Source: Lycocorax pyrrhopterus obiensis (Eukaryota > Chordata > Aves > Passeriformes > Paradisaeidae). Taken from it: a stretch of DNA of 64,000 nucleotides. The stretch is from the NCBI GenBank assembly GCA_014706295.1, contig JACSVZ010000001.1, positions 39,740,383 to 39,804,382 on the forward strand, read 5' to 3'. The notes beneath the pieces are model-generated. The model was not told the origin of the DNA and searched no databases. It saw only the letters and a list, made by a program, of their open reading frames with translations. The translations under genes were made by a program, and so were the position numbers. Below are positions 13,290 to 24,900 of this stretch, one piece after another (within the stretch, counting starts at the first letter, position 1; every line of letters begins with the position of its first letter).

Positions 13290-14099
13290 CTACAAAGAAG
13301 ATTAATAACATCAGAATCATGCATCGACAAACAGATGTTCAAGCAAAATGTTCCAACCACTTGAGGCTCTCATATGCCTTGCAGACTTTCCTGCTCTCTA
13401 ACTAATTATTTTACTTGGTTTCTTTTATTTTTAAAACTGGAAAACAGGCAGATAGTTTTTTGACAGATTATTTTAAGAGTAAAAATACCTTGTGCTATGT
13501 TTGCATTCAGTATAGTTTGAAAGAACCCATGATTCTTTCTCCTCCCTCCCCATTTCAATCCTTATATCTTCTCTCAATCATTTCAGGTGCAATTGTTTGT
13601 CTTGGGCAGTCAATAACAATTAAGTATAATGCATCTCTGAATTTGACTATATAAATAGCAACTCCAGCCACTCTTAAGTTGTATTAAAATGTGTTCAGAA
13701 AATGAAATCTGAAGAAGATAGTAAGAGATCTGTAGGACTGAAAAGTTACCAGTAGCCTAAGGATCATGCCCTAAATTCTCAGTATTGGCTTAGCACCATG
13801 TAATCCTCGATGCTGTTTAAACTGTTGTTGCTGCAATTATTGGTAGTTGCAGGTAGGCTACAGTATTTATTTAGTCACTGGTATATCAAACAATCACCAG
13901 CAGTGCCCTGAGGTTTTATGAAGCAGTTTTTTAAATCCTTTCTTGTATAAACATAAGAAAATAAAAATAGATGTTGTCTTTTTTTTTTCACTAGAGATTT
14001 TCAAACGTGAATCGACAGCCACATAATCCGTTTTAATCTGTGATTGAATTTAGCTACCTTAAAACAAATACATGTCTAATTTGTTTGACAGTTTTAAAA

Positions 14100-14480
14100 G
14101 TGCAGCGTTTTGACGTTATTAGTTCATTTCTACGGGAATTTCACAGACCGGTGTGAATTCTGTGATTTGCTCTTAAGGTGTATTGATAAAGAGAGGCTAC
14201 CGCAACTCCCAGCTTCCTGCGGAATAAATGACTCTCCTCGGTGCCAGATAACAAAACTAGTTAGAGGGATGAGCCTGATCCTGCAAACCTGCCAGCAAGT
14301 GAGCAGTCCCCTGCAGACCGAGGGTCCCACAGCCCTGCCGCCCTGCCGCTGCCGCAGCCTCTTGCGCAAGCGAGATTTTTGCACGCCAGGAAAAGTTGGA
14401 AGTGTCAGGACCTCAGGAGGTTTCCTGCACAACGGGGTCTGCTCCCGTGTTCTTACTGACATTAAGCTAGCTGTACTTTA
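14100..14480. promoter_or_regulatory. CpG-bearing block in the exon 6-7 intron, possible regulatory element
   Basis: Sixteen CpG dinucleotides lie within about 380 bp, in an otherwise CpG-poor AT-rich intron. The densest part is 14318-14395, with GCCGCC and GCCGC words. Frames are open on both strands (123 codons plus, 110 codons minus), but neither product is recognisable. Promoter or enhancer function is only inferred from composition. Confidence 0.3.
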
Positions 14481-16062
14481 GGAATCAGCCCATCACTGGA
14501 TCTGAGAAGTCTCACGCATGAGTGCAGGAATACTCCTATTTTCAATGAAAAAGCCACTGCAAAAATCCCTGGGATTACTTTCATCAGACTGCAGTGGGTC
14601 TGAGCGATAACCTGGAGTACAAAGAAAATCTACTTGATTAAATGAGCAAAGAAACAGTAGTCCTTTAGCGTTGCTACGTTCCTTTGCTAAAAAGCCATAA
14701 GTAGCTCAATTTTATTTCTTGTTAAACAATGTTTAGTTTATGATATTACAGGCATGCAAATATTCAATTTGAAATTTCAGGATCATAACTATTTTTAAAA
14801 TACCTTAAAAATAGGTAAAAGCTTAAACCTCATTAAGAACTATAATTTCTTAAAGAAATTACTCAAAGACTTTTTTTTAACTAATGTGTTTTACCTTAGG
14901 TCTACTCCGAGGTTTGTTAGTCAGTTTAATAAAATGTCATCATTAATAAGCTGATGATGTTCCTTATTTGTAATACAACAAATTCTCCCAGCTAAACCAT
15001 TAATTCCAAAATCGAAGCGTGTACAAGCATTTCTTGAGAAATCCTAAGGAGCTTAACTTTCTGAAAAAAATGTTGAGTATATTTTAAATTTTATTTAAAG
15101 TCAATCTCTAATTACAACAAAATTAAAAATACATCTATATGATTTTTTAAAGTTTAAAACATTTCTGTAAAAAGGTTTGCTTTTGATAAAGATACCTATA
15201 GTAGTAAATGATGCTTTTTTATAATTTAAACACTACTGAACAATTTAGAGAGAACATAATCCAACTTTTGATTTATAGAACTCGGTTGATTTTTGTCACA
15301 GACTACCTATCCAAATAACTGACATAATGCCATGCAGGAACCAAGTAAATATTTTAAACAGAATTGTTGTTATTGACAAGTTACTGAGAGAGTGCAAAAT
15401 TGGAAGGCATTAAAATTTATGACCACGAAATCTTTTTTACAGTACCACTTGATATATTGTGCTTTAAATCAATACTTGTCAAGTCTTTTAAGTAACTGTA
15501 TGATGGTGTCATTTCAGTCTTCTACAAAAGACTGAAAAAGAGAGGACACCTAGACTGTTTCGTATTTATATCTGGTTTCTCAGCATGTAGCACAGGACTT
15601 CATAATGACTAAGTCAGCTGTTAAAGCTTATGGCAAGGTTTACCTAATTTTTTACATAAACATTCCTAAAACCTATGCCCATTTATACAGGCAACACACT
15701 GATTTAAAGTCCACAGGTAGCAGTAGTGTAAAACATCTTGCTGCCTGTCTATGGATATATATATATTTATAAATATTCATATGAAAGGACTATTAATTTG
15801 GCTGAATTACATTGGAAAACATTTGATTTCATGTTTATACACTCACTGAAGGAAAACCAGGCTGATTTTAAGGTAACTGGAAAAGAAAACTTGGCTACAA
15901 TAAGCAGCAAGGTTCGCAATAATATTTAAATGGCTGGTAAATGATTCATTATATTATTTTGCTTGTTTAATCTTGAGTGAAGCTATTTGATTACATTAAG
16001 GACAATTTTACTGGCCTAATATGAGAACGTCTAAGGACATATAACTTTGCTGAATATTTTAG

Positions 16063-16110
16063 ATTTGCATTGCTTCTGAGGCTGGTGAGTTCAGCCCTGT
16101 GCATGCAAAT
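16063..16110. promoter_or_regulatory. Inverted pair of octamer (POU) motifs
   Basis: ATTTGCAT at 16063-16070 and its reverse complement ATGCAAAT at 16103-16110 are both perfect octamers, 40 bp apart start to start. Octamers bind POU-domain factors (family knowledge). Enhancer activity is inference. Confidence 0.35.
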
Positions 16111-16565
16111 AAGTGAGTGTTCTCCAGCCATGAGAGCAATTTGAAAGACTTAGCTCATTTTAGTTCTGTTGATTTCAATGATTTTGATTCTTTATAAAAA
16201 AAGTAGCAGGGAGGCATCATATATTTAAAAATTAGAAGAATCGCACATTTTGAACTCGTTAGGGTGACATTTCAGTACTTTCACATTATCAGAGGACTGT
16301 CAGTGGCAAAAACAATGTGCATACTTCTGCTTTATACAAGGTCATGGATTAAGCTAAGGCCCATGTGTAATTTTCTGTGATGAATGTGAAATTGGAAATG
16401 TTAAAATGTTTCATTTACATAGATTTGTAAAAAACACTTGTACAGATTTGGAAAAATATGATTTTACTTTCAGTGTTGAAATTACATTTTATTTCAATCA
16501 AAACAAACCAGAAAGATTATAAAAACATTAGATAAACGGAGAGCAAGAAAACCAAAAAACAAGAG

Positions 16566-16593
16566 AAATATTTTAGATTGACCTAAAATATTT
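16566..16593. repeat. Short perfect AT-rich inverted repeat (11-bp arms, 6-base loop)
   Basis: AAATATTTTAG at 16566-16576 is the exact reverse complement of CTAAAATATTT at 16583-16593, with loop ATTGAC. In AT-rich DNA this could arise by chance. Confidence 0.7.
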
Positions 16594-18310
16594 TTTCTTT
16601 TTTGCAGAAGAAAAGGAAAAATGTTGTTTTGTTTTAGCTTAAACAGATTTAATTTTTTTCCCCCCACCAAATCAGAAGAGTGAGTATTGCCCCGTCTCTA
16701 ATTACGGTTGGACTGATTGTCAGGTTGTTTGCTGAATTTTGGAAATGTGCTGATGATAGCTGCAGAAAGGCAGGAGGCAAAGAGCAGGTGCTGTGAGTGT
16801 ACCTTAATAAAATTTGTACTTTTCACGGACCTTTACTCCTTGTATGGAAAGGCAAGTATGACACATGTACGGCCAAGTTAGAAAGTCATTTTACACCCTA
16901 AATTGCTACGTGACCTTTTTGTCTTCTGTCTGGACGCTGTCTTAAGGTCAGACAACTTCCACTATAAAGTCAGTGGAGTCCAAACCACCATCAGCACTGG
17001 TTATGCAGAGCATTGCTAAGTTTCCTAAATTGGCAGCCTCAGTTAAGCATTTAAATGCACATTAAGCATTCAAAGAGAGTGCTCTCAAAGGTGCTAGGCA
17101 TTTGCAACTCCGTCTTCTGTCAACAGGAGGTTCAGATGTTTATATTTTTTCAAAAATCAAGCCTTTCCTTAAGCTAGGAAATATTGGTTGAGACTAGGTA
17201 GCCGTCAGCAGGTGCTACCATTCAGCAACTCTATTATTTTCCCGACTTCAAAGGCAGACGAGTGAAGGGTGGAAGTCCACATGGCCATGGATAATGTAGC
17301 TGTGAGGAGCTAAACATTTCACCTCCAAAACAAGATTTGGGTTTGCAAATGTCAAAGCTCAACAGACAGTAAAGCAGAGTTTGTGCCAAAAAGCATCGAT
17401 TGCTATTCTTTCACTGGCATGCCAAGATCACTTAAAATTGCACTTATTTTTTTGTTTGGTGCTTTAAGATATCATTTACAGCTAACTGTAAAACCAGAGT
17501 TTGTTAGGTGGCATTGCCAGGACCCATGCTTTTGGTAACAGAAACCCAAGTGATGTACTATTCTCATATGTATATCCTGGATGATGGGCAGAGAAAAAGA
17601 ATGTAATGTTCGTCCTGTATTTTAGAATTCTCTAGTGCATGTGTCAAATGGCTGATTTCTACTGCAAACCCCAAATCTTTGGTGGCTGCACTGTCCCAAC
17701 AGGGTGTCCAAATGACCTGGTACACCAATCACAGGGTAACAGGCTGCATTACGGGACTGTGGGGCAAGGAGCCTGCTGCTCTTGCTGTCTGCCAATACCC
17801 ATAGGTGTCACCAGCACTTACTGGGGGAAAGCCAGGAGATGAAAAACAGACCAAGGAAAACAATAAGAAAATAACTTTCCCCTAGCAATTAGCACACGAG
17901 ATCTACTTCTCAACTTTTTTGCCTAAAAAGTATTTTTTAACTACTGCCGTTGTTCAAACAAAGAGAAAGGGCTCCAGTTGTGGAGGGGCCATTGCAGAGT
18001 ACAGTATTGCCCTTCCCGTGCTCTGTGATGGGAGGAATCACTGCACAGCCTCTACCCCAACTTCTCTTCAAAACCAGTCACACGCTTCATGGCATGTGGT
18101 TTTAAAAAGCAGCCTCTGACTTTTCAGGCAAAATTTCCAGCCGCAATTTTTTAGATACTAACAAACATAGAAGAGCTTGATACCAATGAGTTTTTCACTA
18201 AATGACCTGAAACAAAAATCAAGTTATTTGTCTAAGTGACAGTAAATGTAGCACCATATTTAAAATGAACAAGATCTGCGTTCTTTTGAGACATCGGCAG
18301 AAAGTCGTAC

Positions 18311-18478
18311 CAGTGAATCCCATTGAGGCACCTTCTCTCGATTGCCTGCGGAGCCCATCTTCATCATGGAAATCAATGTAAACAAGGTCTATTGCTTGAA
18401 GGCCAAATGCCTTTGCTGTGACTATTATTTTTTGTCTGGCATATAGAATATCGTGAGTTTCCTTACTGCTTGTTGCAC
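18311..18478 (-). CDS. CLYBL: CLYBL internal exon (about exon 6): DILYARQK ... AIDLVYIDF ... MGFT
   Basis: This 168-bp exon encodes ATSSKETHDILYARQKIIVT, AKAFGLQAIDLVYIDFHDED and GLRRQSREGASMGFT, completing the split Gly codon from exon 5 and ending on the first base of another Gly codon. Human CLYBL is nearly identical (ATSSKETLDILYARQK, AIDLVYIDFRD, RQSREGAAMGFTG). AIDLVYIDF is a barrel strand that carries acidic residues facing the acyl-CoA (family knowledge). The acceptor GTTATTTTCTTAG|GTGC has a good pyrimidine tract. The donor CACTG|GTACGA is moderate. Phase is 1 at both ends, so skipping would keep the frame but remove 56 residues of the barrel. From memory, the common human nonsense variant linked to low vitamin B12 falls in this exon. 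Confidence 0.96.
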
Positions 18479-19856
18479 CTAAGAAAATAACGAGAACAAA
18501 GAAAAGCTGACAAGAGTGTTTTAAACCTTTCTGTTTTACATATTTCTTACGTTAAAAGAAAGGGAAAGTTTGAGATTCTAGTTAACTGATTTAGAAAACA
18601 GAAGAGGGGTATAAGGCTATACTATAGAGTCAAAATGATACTTTTCTGAGGAAAAAAGAAAGCTGCTTTAGCAAAAATAAAAAATACTGTCCCTTTAAAC
18701 ACTAGCTTATAATTTCAGATTTTGATTTAGTTTAAATCAGAAGTTGTAAGCCTGAAGTCAGTGGAAGCTTTGTCTGGTAAGGATTGCTGACTTGACTAAA
18801 ATGAAAGTAATTATTTGATTTTACTATTTACTGCATGTACAGTGAGAAGCATCACAGCAAGAGAAGGTTTACACAAACTGATATACTGGGTCCAACTAAA
18901 TGGTTAAAAAATTCACACTGAGAATAGAATTGCACTTTCCTTGGTTCTGATTCTTGTCACAACTGATGTCCTAAGCTGAATATTTAAGCTTTAGTATTTG
19001 AATGAAAAATTGATGGTAGATGACTTATGAGAAGAAGCAAAAGTATTCATGAGACTTCATGTGCTCACAGGGCACCAGCTAAGCAACGTACTCATGTGAA
19101 GGCTAGTGGGAAAAAAATAATAACAATAATAACCATAAAGTAACTATTTAGATACAGATTTTCAGTCTGTAAGGAATATTATAGTAATTATTAAGCAATG
19201 CTGATTTTTACATTAACATACTTATTTTTAACGTAGAAGTTTTTGATAGCTCTGTGCTTTTATCTTTTATCTTTAAACTGAATCAGAAGCTAAGTGCCCT
19301 CTTATAAAAGAAATGGTGAAGCACTTTTTATTTTTCAGGAAGACTAATAGTGCTTTCATGTGAATAAGTGGCTGTATTGACATGTGACATATTTAAAATA
19401 AATTTATGAAAGCAAAATGTAGCAGGAGAGTATTTGTGCTTGATGTCGAAAGCCTGAGTGATAGTTGTATGTAAAGAAGTGGTGAAGCAGACACCAGAAT
19501 TTTAGGACTTTCAAATGTAGTTCTAAAAAGCATGTGAACGTTGTTTATGGATACAGTATTTTAAAATTATTTCAGTGACTCAACAGGGTGTTTTTTTGGG
19601 GTTTTTTTTGTTTTTTCATTAACTTTTGGTACTGACTGGCAAGAAGCACAAGAAAGTCTCAGTGCCCTGTAACACAAGGATCATGTTTTAATTCGCCAGT
19701 GATACATTCTGCATTGAAAAGAAATTAAGGAGAAAAATGAAAACATAAAATGAGACTTAGATGTCATTACTTTAATTATTTCTGTCAGAAATTTCATGGT
19801 CTTCTCCAATGCAAATGCCATACATAAACATTTATAGTAAAGAGAAAAGTAACAAC
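18479..19856 (-). other. CLYBL intron between exons 5 and 6 (1378 bp)
   Basis: It begins with the weak donor GTTGTT and ends with a good pyrimidine tract and CTTAG. It is AT-rich, with T/G-rich low complexity near 19591-19618. No repeat or other gene was recognised. Confidence 0.9.
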
Positions 19857-19950
19857 CTATGCTGGCACGGAAATCCTCTCCTCCAAAGACAACTGCATCC
19901 AAATGAAAGCCAGCCTGGGATCCTGCTCTCAGTGCTTCTTCACAGACAGC
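19857..19950 (-). CDS. CLYBL: CLYBL internal exon (about exon 5) with the GGEDF metal-binding motif
   Basis: This 94-bp exon encodes AVCEEALRAGSQAGFHLDAV and then VFGGEDFRASI, plus the first base of a split Gly codon. Human CLYBL reads AVCEETLKVGPQVGLFLDAVVFGGEDFRASIG here. The Asp of GGEDF is the second acidic Mg ligand of the family (family knowledge). The exon starts in phase 0 after ATTTGAAG and ends in phase 1 at GCATAG|GTTGTT. That donor is poor, with T at +3 and T at +5. Skipping this exon would shift the frame, because 94 is not a multiple of three. Confidence 0.95.
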
Positions 19951-21717
19951 CTTCAAATGAGAACAGAGTATTAATGTCTACAGAAATGCAGGATATGGAG
20001 AGACTACAGAGGATATTACAGCAACTCAGCATTACCAAAATATTTCCAAGAAAATTGCTCCTATTAAGCAAAGCCACTGTAGACGCTCGACAATGCACAG
20101 TGCTTTAAAATGACTCAGCAAAAGACAAAAAGTGTTTTTCTTTCCCTAAGCACCTATATCCCCAGATTGCAAATATAGGACATCAATAACAGGTTCCCCA
20201 CCTTCTGGTTTACATTATGCCCCGGGTGTTACTGTGACCACTACTTCAGATATTTGTGTAGCAATATGAAACAAAATTTGGCAAATACTGCATAAAAACA
20301 AACAAAAAGTATTAAATTCGACTAGTTTGACATGCAATATATTGCATGAGAAACAGATATAAAGATCAGAATCTCTTTTATGAAATAAATAATATGAATA
20401 GCATACAATTATTTTAAGTTCCTTACAGGATAGAAGGATTGCCAATTTAAAGTCTTCTGCTACACATAAATAAGCTAAGGAAGTTAAAAATGCAACAAGT
20501 GCTGCAGAAAACCATTAAAATAAAAGTAAAAAAATTTGCTGCTGTAGCTATTTCATGAGGAGAGTAATATTGCTATTTTATATTGATGTTTGGATAATAT
20601 TAGTATCTTTTAAGGCTAAGGCACATGGAGAGAGACGTAATTACCAGCTCTACTAATGGGTGTTCTTCTATGGCAGCTGGTGGGACACAGGATTATTCTT
20701 TAACAGAGTGTGCTTTAAAAAGCAACTCTCCTGCCAGCATCAGCAACTGCAACATTAAACCTCCACTATAAAATACTGTAGGTGAAGAAAAACCTCAATG
20801 GTTTAAAATATGATCTAATTCTGTGTTTGCACACCGGACAGGAGCATGTCCGTTTGGTTACTGCTTTATTATGCTCCCAGTTAGGTTAGTGTGTGCTGTA
20901 AGATAAATGGCTGTATCAAACGATCAGGCTGCCTGTGAGGTACTTCTGGAGGTACTTCTGATCTGTGTGTCCTCAGCTGGTCTGAAACTTTTCCCTTAGA
21001 GCTTGGGAGGGGAACACAGAGTTCCTTGTGCATGCACGAGTTCTTCCGTTTCATTACCACGCTGCCTTGCCTTTCTGAAAAACCTGGACTTGATAGTAAG
21101 GGTTGGGGAGTGATTTATATTAAAATGAAATTTATAAATCAGATTTGATCTAAAATTATCCTAAAAAATGAGCGTGTTCTTCAGATATTTTCAAAGTTAA
21201 TTCTACTTCTAATCTTAGCATTAAACACTCCATCATACACACAAAGAAATGATAACATGGAATTTGATTGTAATGTTATTAGTAGAAACTGTTATAAAGA
21301 TTCAAGTTTAGCAATAGTGAAAGGATGATTAACTCTTATTTCAAATTATGTATATACAAAGGTTGAGTCTGATAGCTACTAAATAGCCATGTGTACTGCA
21401 AAACTGAGTATTACAAATCTTTGGAGAGGCCCATTTTCACTCCAACTGTGTTCAAAACAATAATAGGAATGAAGAGAGGTTTTTTTATTTGGTGTGGACT
21501 GTATGGAACTGTTCTGTCACTGGAATATTTTGAATTTATGACGGCTTTTACAATACAAACATCAGAGTTCAACGTGCAAATGTTTTTGGGGATTGAACAA
21601 TATGTTTTGTATTTTTTAACCTCTTTTCCTTGGTGAAATTAGGGAGAGACTGAGGAGTATTCTGCTTATCCTAGTTTGCTGAGATGGCTAAATATGAACA
21701 CTTCAAGACTTTCTTAC
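19951..21717 (-). other. CLYBL intron between exons 4 and 5 (1767 bp)
   Basis: Donor GTAAGA, acceptor ATTTGAAG. It contains a perfect 12-bp tandem duplication (GAGGTACTTCTG twice) at 20937-20960. Nothing else was recognised. Confidence 0.9.
20937..20960. repeat. Perfect 12-bp tandem duplication
   Basis: GAGGTACTTCTG is present twice head to tail with no spacer, which looks like a recent small slippage or duplication event. Confidence 0.9.
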
Positions 21718-21819
21718 CTTAAAATTCAGCAAGCCCATTGCAGTTTCCACAAAGGGGATAAAATTCATTGGTTCTACAAGTGTTCGGCCTTTTAGGTGAT
21801 GTAAGAATTTGTCTGAAAA
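21718..21819 (-). CDS. CLYBL: CLYBL internal exon (about exon 4) with the metal-ligand Glu motif PFVETAMGL
   Basis: This 102-bp exon encodes 34 residues from FSDKFLHHLKGR to IPFVETAMGLLNFK. Human CLYBL has FADKFSFHLKGR and LIPFVETAMGLLNFK at the same place. The Glu of PFVET is one of the two acidic residues that coordinate Mg in CitE-type lyases (family knowledge). Both ends are phase 0. The donor is TTTAAG|GTAAGA, close to consensus. The start was chosen because only the AG at 21821-21820 keeps the reading frame: AGs 6 nt upstream and 7 nt downstream both lead to early stops. It follows exon 3 after an intron of 3536 bp. Confidence 0.95.
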
Positions 21820-23961
21820 CTAAAACTAGACAGAATGAGCTATCAGATAGGAAAAAAAGAGAACAGTCTACATGTATATACAACATGGCAAACATTCACC
21901 TGACTGTAACAAACACCCCTCCCCACGCCAAAACCTGATAACTAAAAAAATTGAAACAGCTTTTAACAAGGCCTGTGATTTGAAACTGCAGCATTCCCAT
22001 ACATTTCTAAATTTGGAGGCTGGTTTGCAAGGAAACAAAAAAAAATTCCAAGCTTAGTACCTCTCACCCTGGCTTAGTGAAATGCAAATCCGTGAGCTCT
22101 GGAAAACAATGAAGTGCTGCTGTACCTGAGGTCCGGTTTTGTTTCAGGTCCAGCACTGCCATCACTGGAAGCGCTCCCCAGCCTTCTAAGTGGCATCCGT
22201 ATTATTCATTACGGCACCGTTACCCTTTTGTTCAATAGGCTTTTCTTCATAATTTTTTAGCTTACCTAGGAAGGCCTTAAAAAGGAAGTTTAATTCTTTG
22301 AAGACCAAAGCTTGCCAATTTTTTCCATGAGACCAGTTCACAGCTAGCTCTGAGCTGCCAGTGGGGTAGCCCAAATTCCAAAATCTATCATCTGGAAACA
22401 TACAAAAGCTCTTGCACAGATTTTTCCCCTTTCAAAAGGAAAAAAAAAAAAAAAAAGGGGGGAAAAAACCTTCAGCCCTATATTGTAAATGTATTATGTC
22501 TGTCCAGATCGAGTAATTTGTGTCAAGATAAACATATTGCAGGTACTGCAAAAATGTAAGTAAATAAAGACAAAAATCACATATGCATATATTTTAAATT
22601 TAAGGAATATTCGACTATTAATGGATATCAAAGGAAAGGGAATTTTAATCATCTCTCCATTCAGTCTCAGTTGGGTAAATCATATCTAAGAGATTTGCAT
22701 AAATATAAACCATCAAAGACTTTTCATCTTCAAAGGGGGTTTCAAGACCCTATAAGCTTTGTACTGTAATCATCGCAGGTCACAACCCTGCAGGAATAAG
22801 GCTGCTATGGCAACATAAAAAACTAATGCTTAAGGCTTAGCATAATATTCTGACTAATAGAAAGGAAACTCATTTTAAAAGCTGGCAGCCTATTTACCAG
22901 AAGCTGGATTAGAGGTGTTATTTCCCCTTTTAGCTTCCCCCCACCACCCCTCCCCAAAAGAAGGAAAATCTAATCACCCAGATCTTGGAAAAAAAAAAAG
23001 CTTTCCAGCAATTTGCAGTAACTTTACAATTAGGCCAAAATAAATCACAGCTTTCTCTGATGAAGAATTCTGCCCTCCCATCTCTGCTCTGCATCATCAC
23101 CATGGCCCTCTTGGTAACTTTTCTTTAGTGAAGAGAATTCCACTCAAAAATGTGCAAGGACGAAAAAAAATTCAATTCACTCTGTACAGTATGGCAGGTT
23201 ACTGCAGTGACAGAAAACAGTAAAGTTCGCACAGGCAAATGCAGAAAATGAGGTAATACAATGGTATCAGCATATATTCTTAAGACTCCTATCTGGTTTT
23301 TATTTTTTTAAGAGGAAAAAAATAAGTAAGAAGTGCTACTGTGTGTATATTTTAGGTGCAAGTTAAAGAGCAATGTTCTCGTTTTATTTTAAAATATTTT
23401 AAAAGTCACACTCCTGGGATTCTTCCTACCTTTTGTTTTGAAGGTAAGGAAAAAAAAGGCACATTTAATTAAATATTGCCTCCCTTCCTCTCCCTTGTAA
23501 AAGATTTGCAATAAGGACCAATACAAAAGGTAACGAGTGGAGAAGTTTCAATTAATTTTTTTTTTTTCAAAAGGAGACGATTAAATGTTTCCGGCCCGGT
23601 AAAGTGTTCATTTCAGGGAGAAAGGGAAAAAAAAAAAAAGAAGGCGGAGGAAAAAAAAAAACCCACAAAGCTTGGGGAGGGGATGAAGTAGCAAGGCCTC
23701 AGCAATTCTTTCAATTCCAGTGCACACCCAATAGTGTGTCGGGAAGAATGCACACTGGTCGGGATTTGTGGGAGAATTGTCCCGCCACAAAGGAGGGAGA
23801 GTTACGCTTGTTATAGTCCAATAAGCCATGCCAGTCAAACAAGTACCCACACTAGGGACAAAAGGAAAGCAAGAGATTCTCACACAAAAGAAAACAAGTA
23901 AGCCCATCTTTTAGTTGTGCATCAGCCTCCAGGTTTTCTGCTGCACATAAATAAAAATGAA

Positions 23962-23990
23962 GGGGGGGGGGAGCGGGTGTGCGTGGGGGG
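23962..23990 (+). other. Possible G-quadruplex-forming G-run cluster
   Basis: A run of ten G, then GGG, then six G lie within 29 bp, with short spacers, enough for four G-triplets. Because the gene is on the minus strand, the transcript would carry C-runs, so any quadruplex would form in the non-template DNA rather than in the RNA. Confidence 0.45.
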
Positions 23991-24539
23991 AAAGAAACAG
24001 CTTCTGGGAGGCTGAGAAATCATGCTGGAGTGAATTTTTGGAGGATTGGGAAAAGAAGGCAGCAGCATTAGGCAGAGTATGCTCTTTGTGTGCAAAGATT
24101 GGGCAAAGGGAGAGGGAGGCAAGAGAAGGACAATGAGGCAGAAGCTTCTGGGGCTGGTTTGTTTTCCATGATGGAAATAAAAGTTAGCAAGAGGGAAAGT
24201 GGAAGAGGATGAGAGGACAAAGAGCCCTGGCATCCCATCTCCCTGCAAAACCTACTTGGTGGCAGCAAGGGCTCTGCCATTTTGGTGCCATGAATATTCA
24301 TCACTGGCAAGTTATGTCTAACACTTACATGGCTGTAAACCCTGAGAGGTGTACTCTGGTTAATTTAATTACCCGTTGGTGGAAGGGGATGGTGAGCCTT
24401 CCATGGCGAGTGGTGGAGGCCGAAGGGGCAGCGCCACAGAACGGATGGGTCCTGTCACATACCCGGCGCATGGGGCTGTGCTCCACTGTGCGCTCAGGCT
24501 GATCTCAATGGTTTGATCAAGGTTAGATGCTGAGATTAA

Positions 24540-24900
24540 AATAGATCCTAATACGTCTGCCTGCCTTTCATCACAGCTTGCACGTGTGCTAGTTGCTCAG
24601 CTAGCGGTTTGCAAAAATATAAAGTGAATAATTAAGCATTATTCCTTTACTGGCATGTTACAGCAATAATGGTATATCCAAACAAGCATCCCTCTTTTTT
24701 GACAATTAAAATCAATTATAGCATAATTAGGCCTATTTCAAAGTTTTCTTAAGTAATTTGACATGCCAGCCATTTACATTTCAGGTTTTTATTGGCTGAA
24801 AAGTCAGTTGTGAAACACAAACACACCTGTCAGCAATTAAAAAGGAAGAAGTAGAGAACTGTTCAGGAAATAATATCTGTGCTAATTAAAAACACTAGTT
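24540..24900. promoter_or_regulatory. Candidate conserved enhancer block with homeobox and MEIS-type motifs
   Basis: Three TAATTA cores (24629-24634, 24724-24729, 24883-24888), further AATTA half-sites and a MEIS/TGIF-type CTGTCA next to CAATTA (24827-24838) sit in a CpG-poor, repeat-free 360 bp. This is the usual look of a developmental enhancer, but the call is inference from motif density only. Confidence 0.35.

Larger units (their letters stand above)
13290..18310 (-). other. CLYBL intron between exons 6 and 7 (5021 bp)
   Basis: GTACGA donor and TTTGTAG acceptor. It contains a CpG cluster (14100-14480), a very AT-rich middle (about 14640-16660), a pair of inverted octamer motifs (16063-16110) and a short perfect hairpin (16566-16593). 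No transposon was recognised. Confidence 0.9.
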
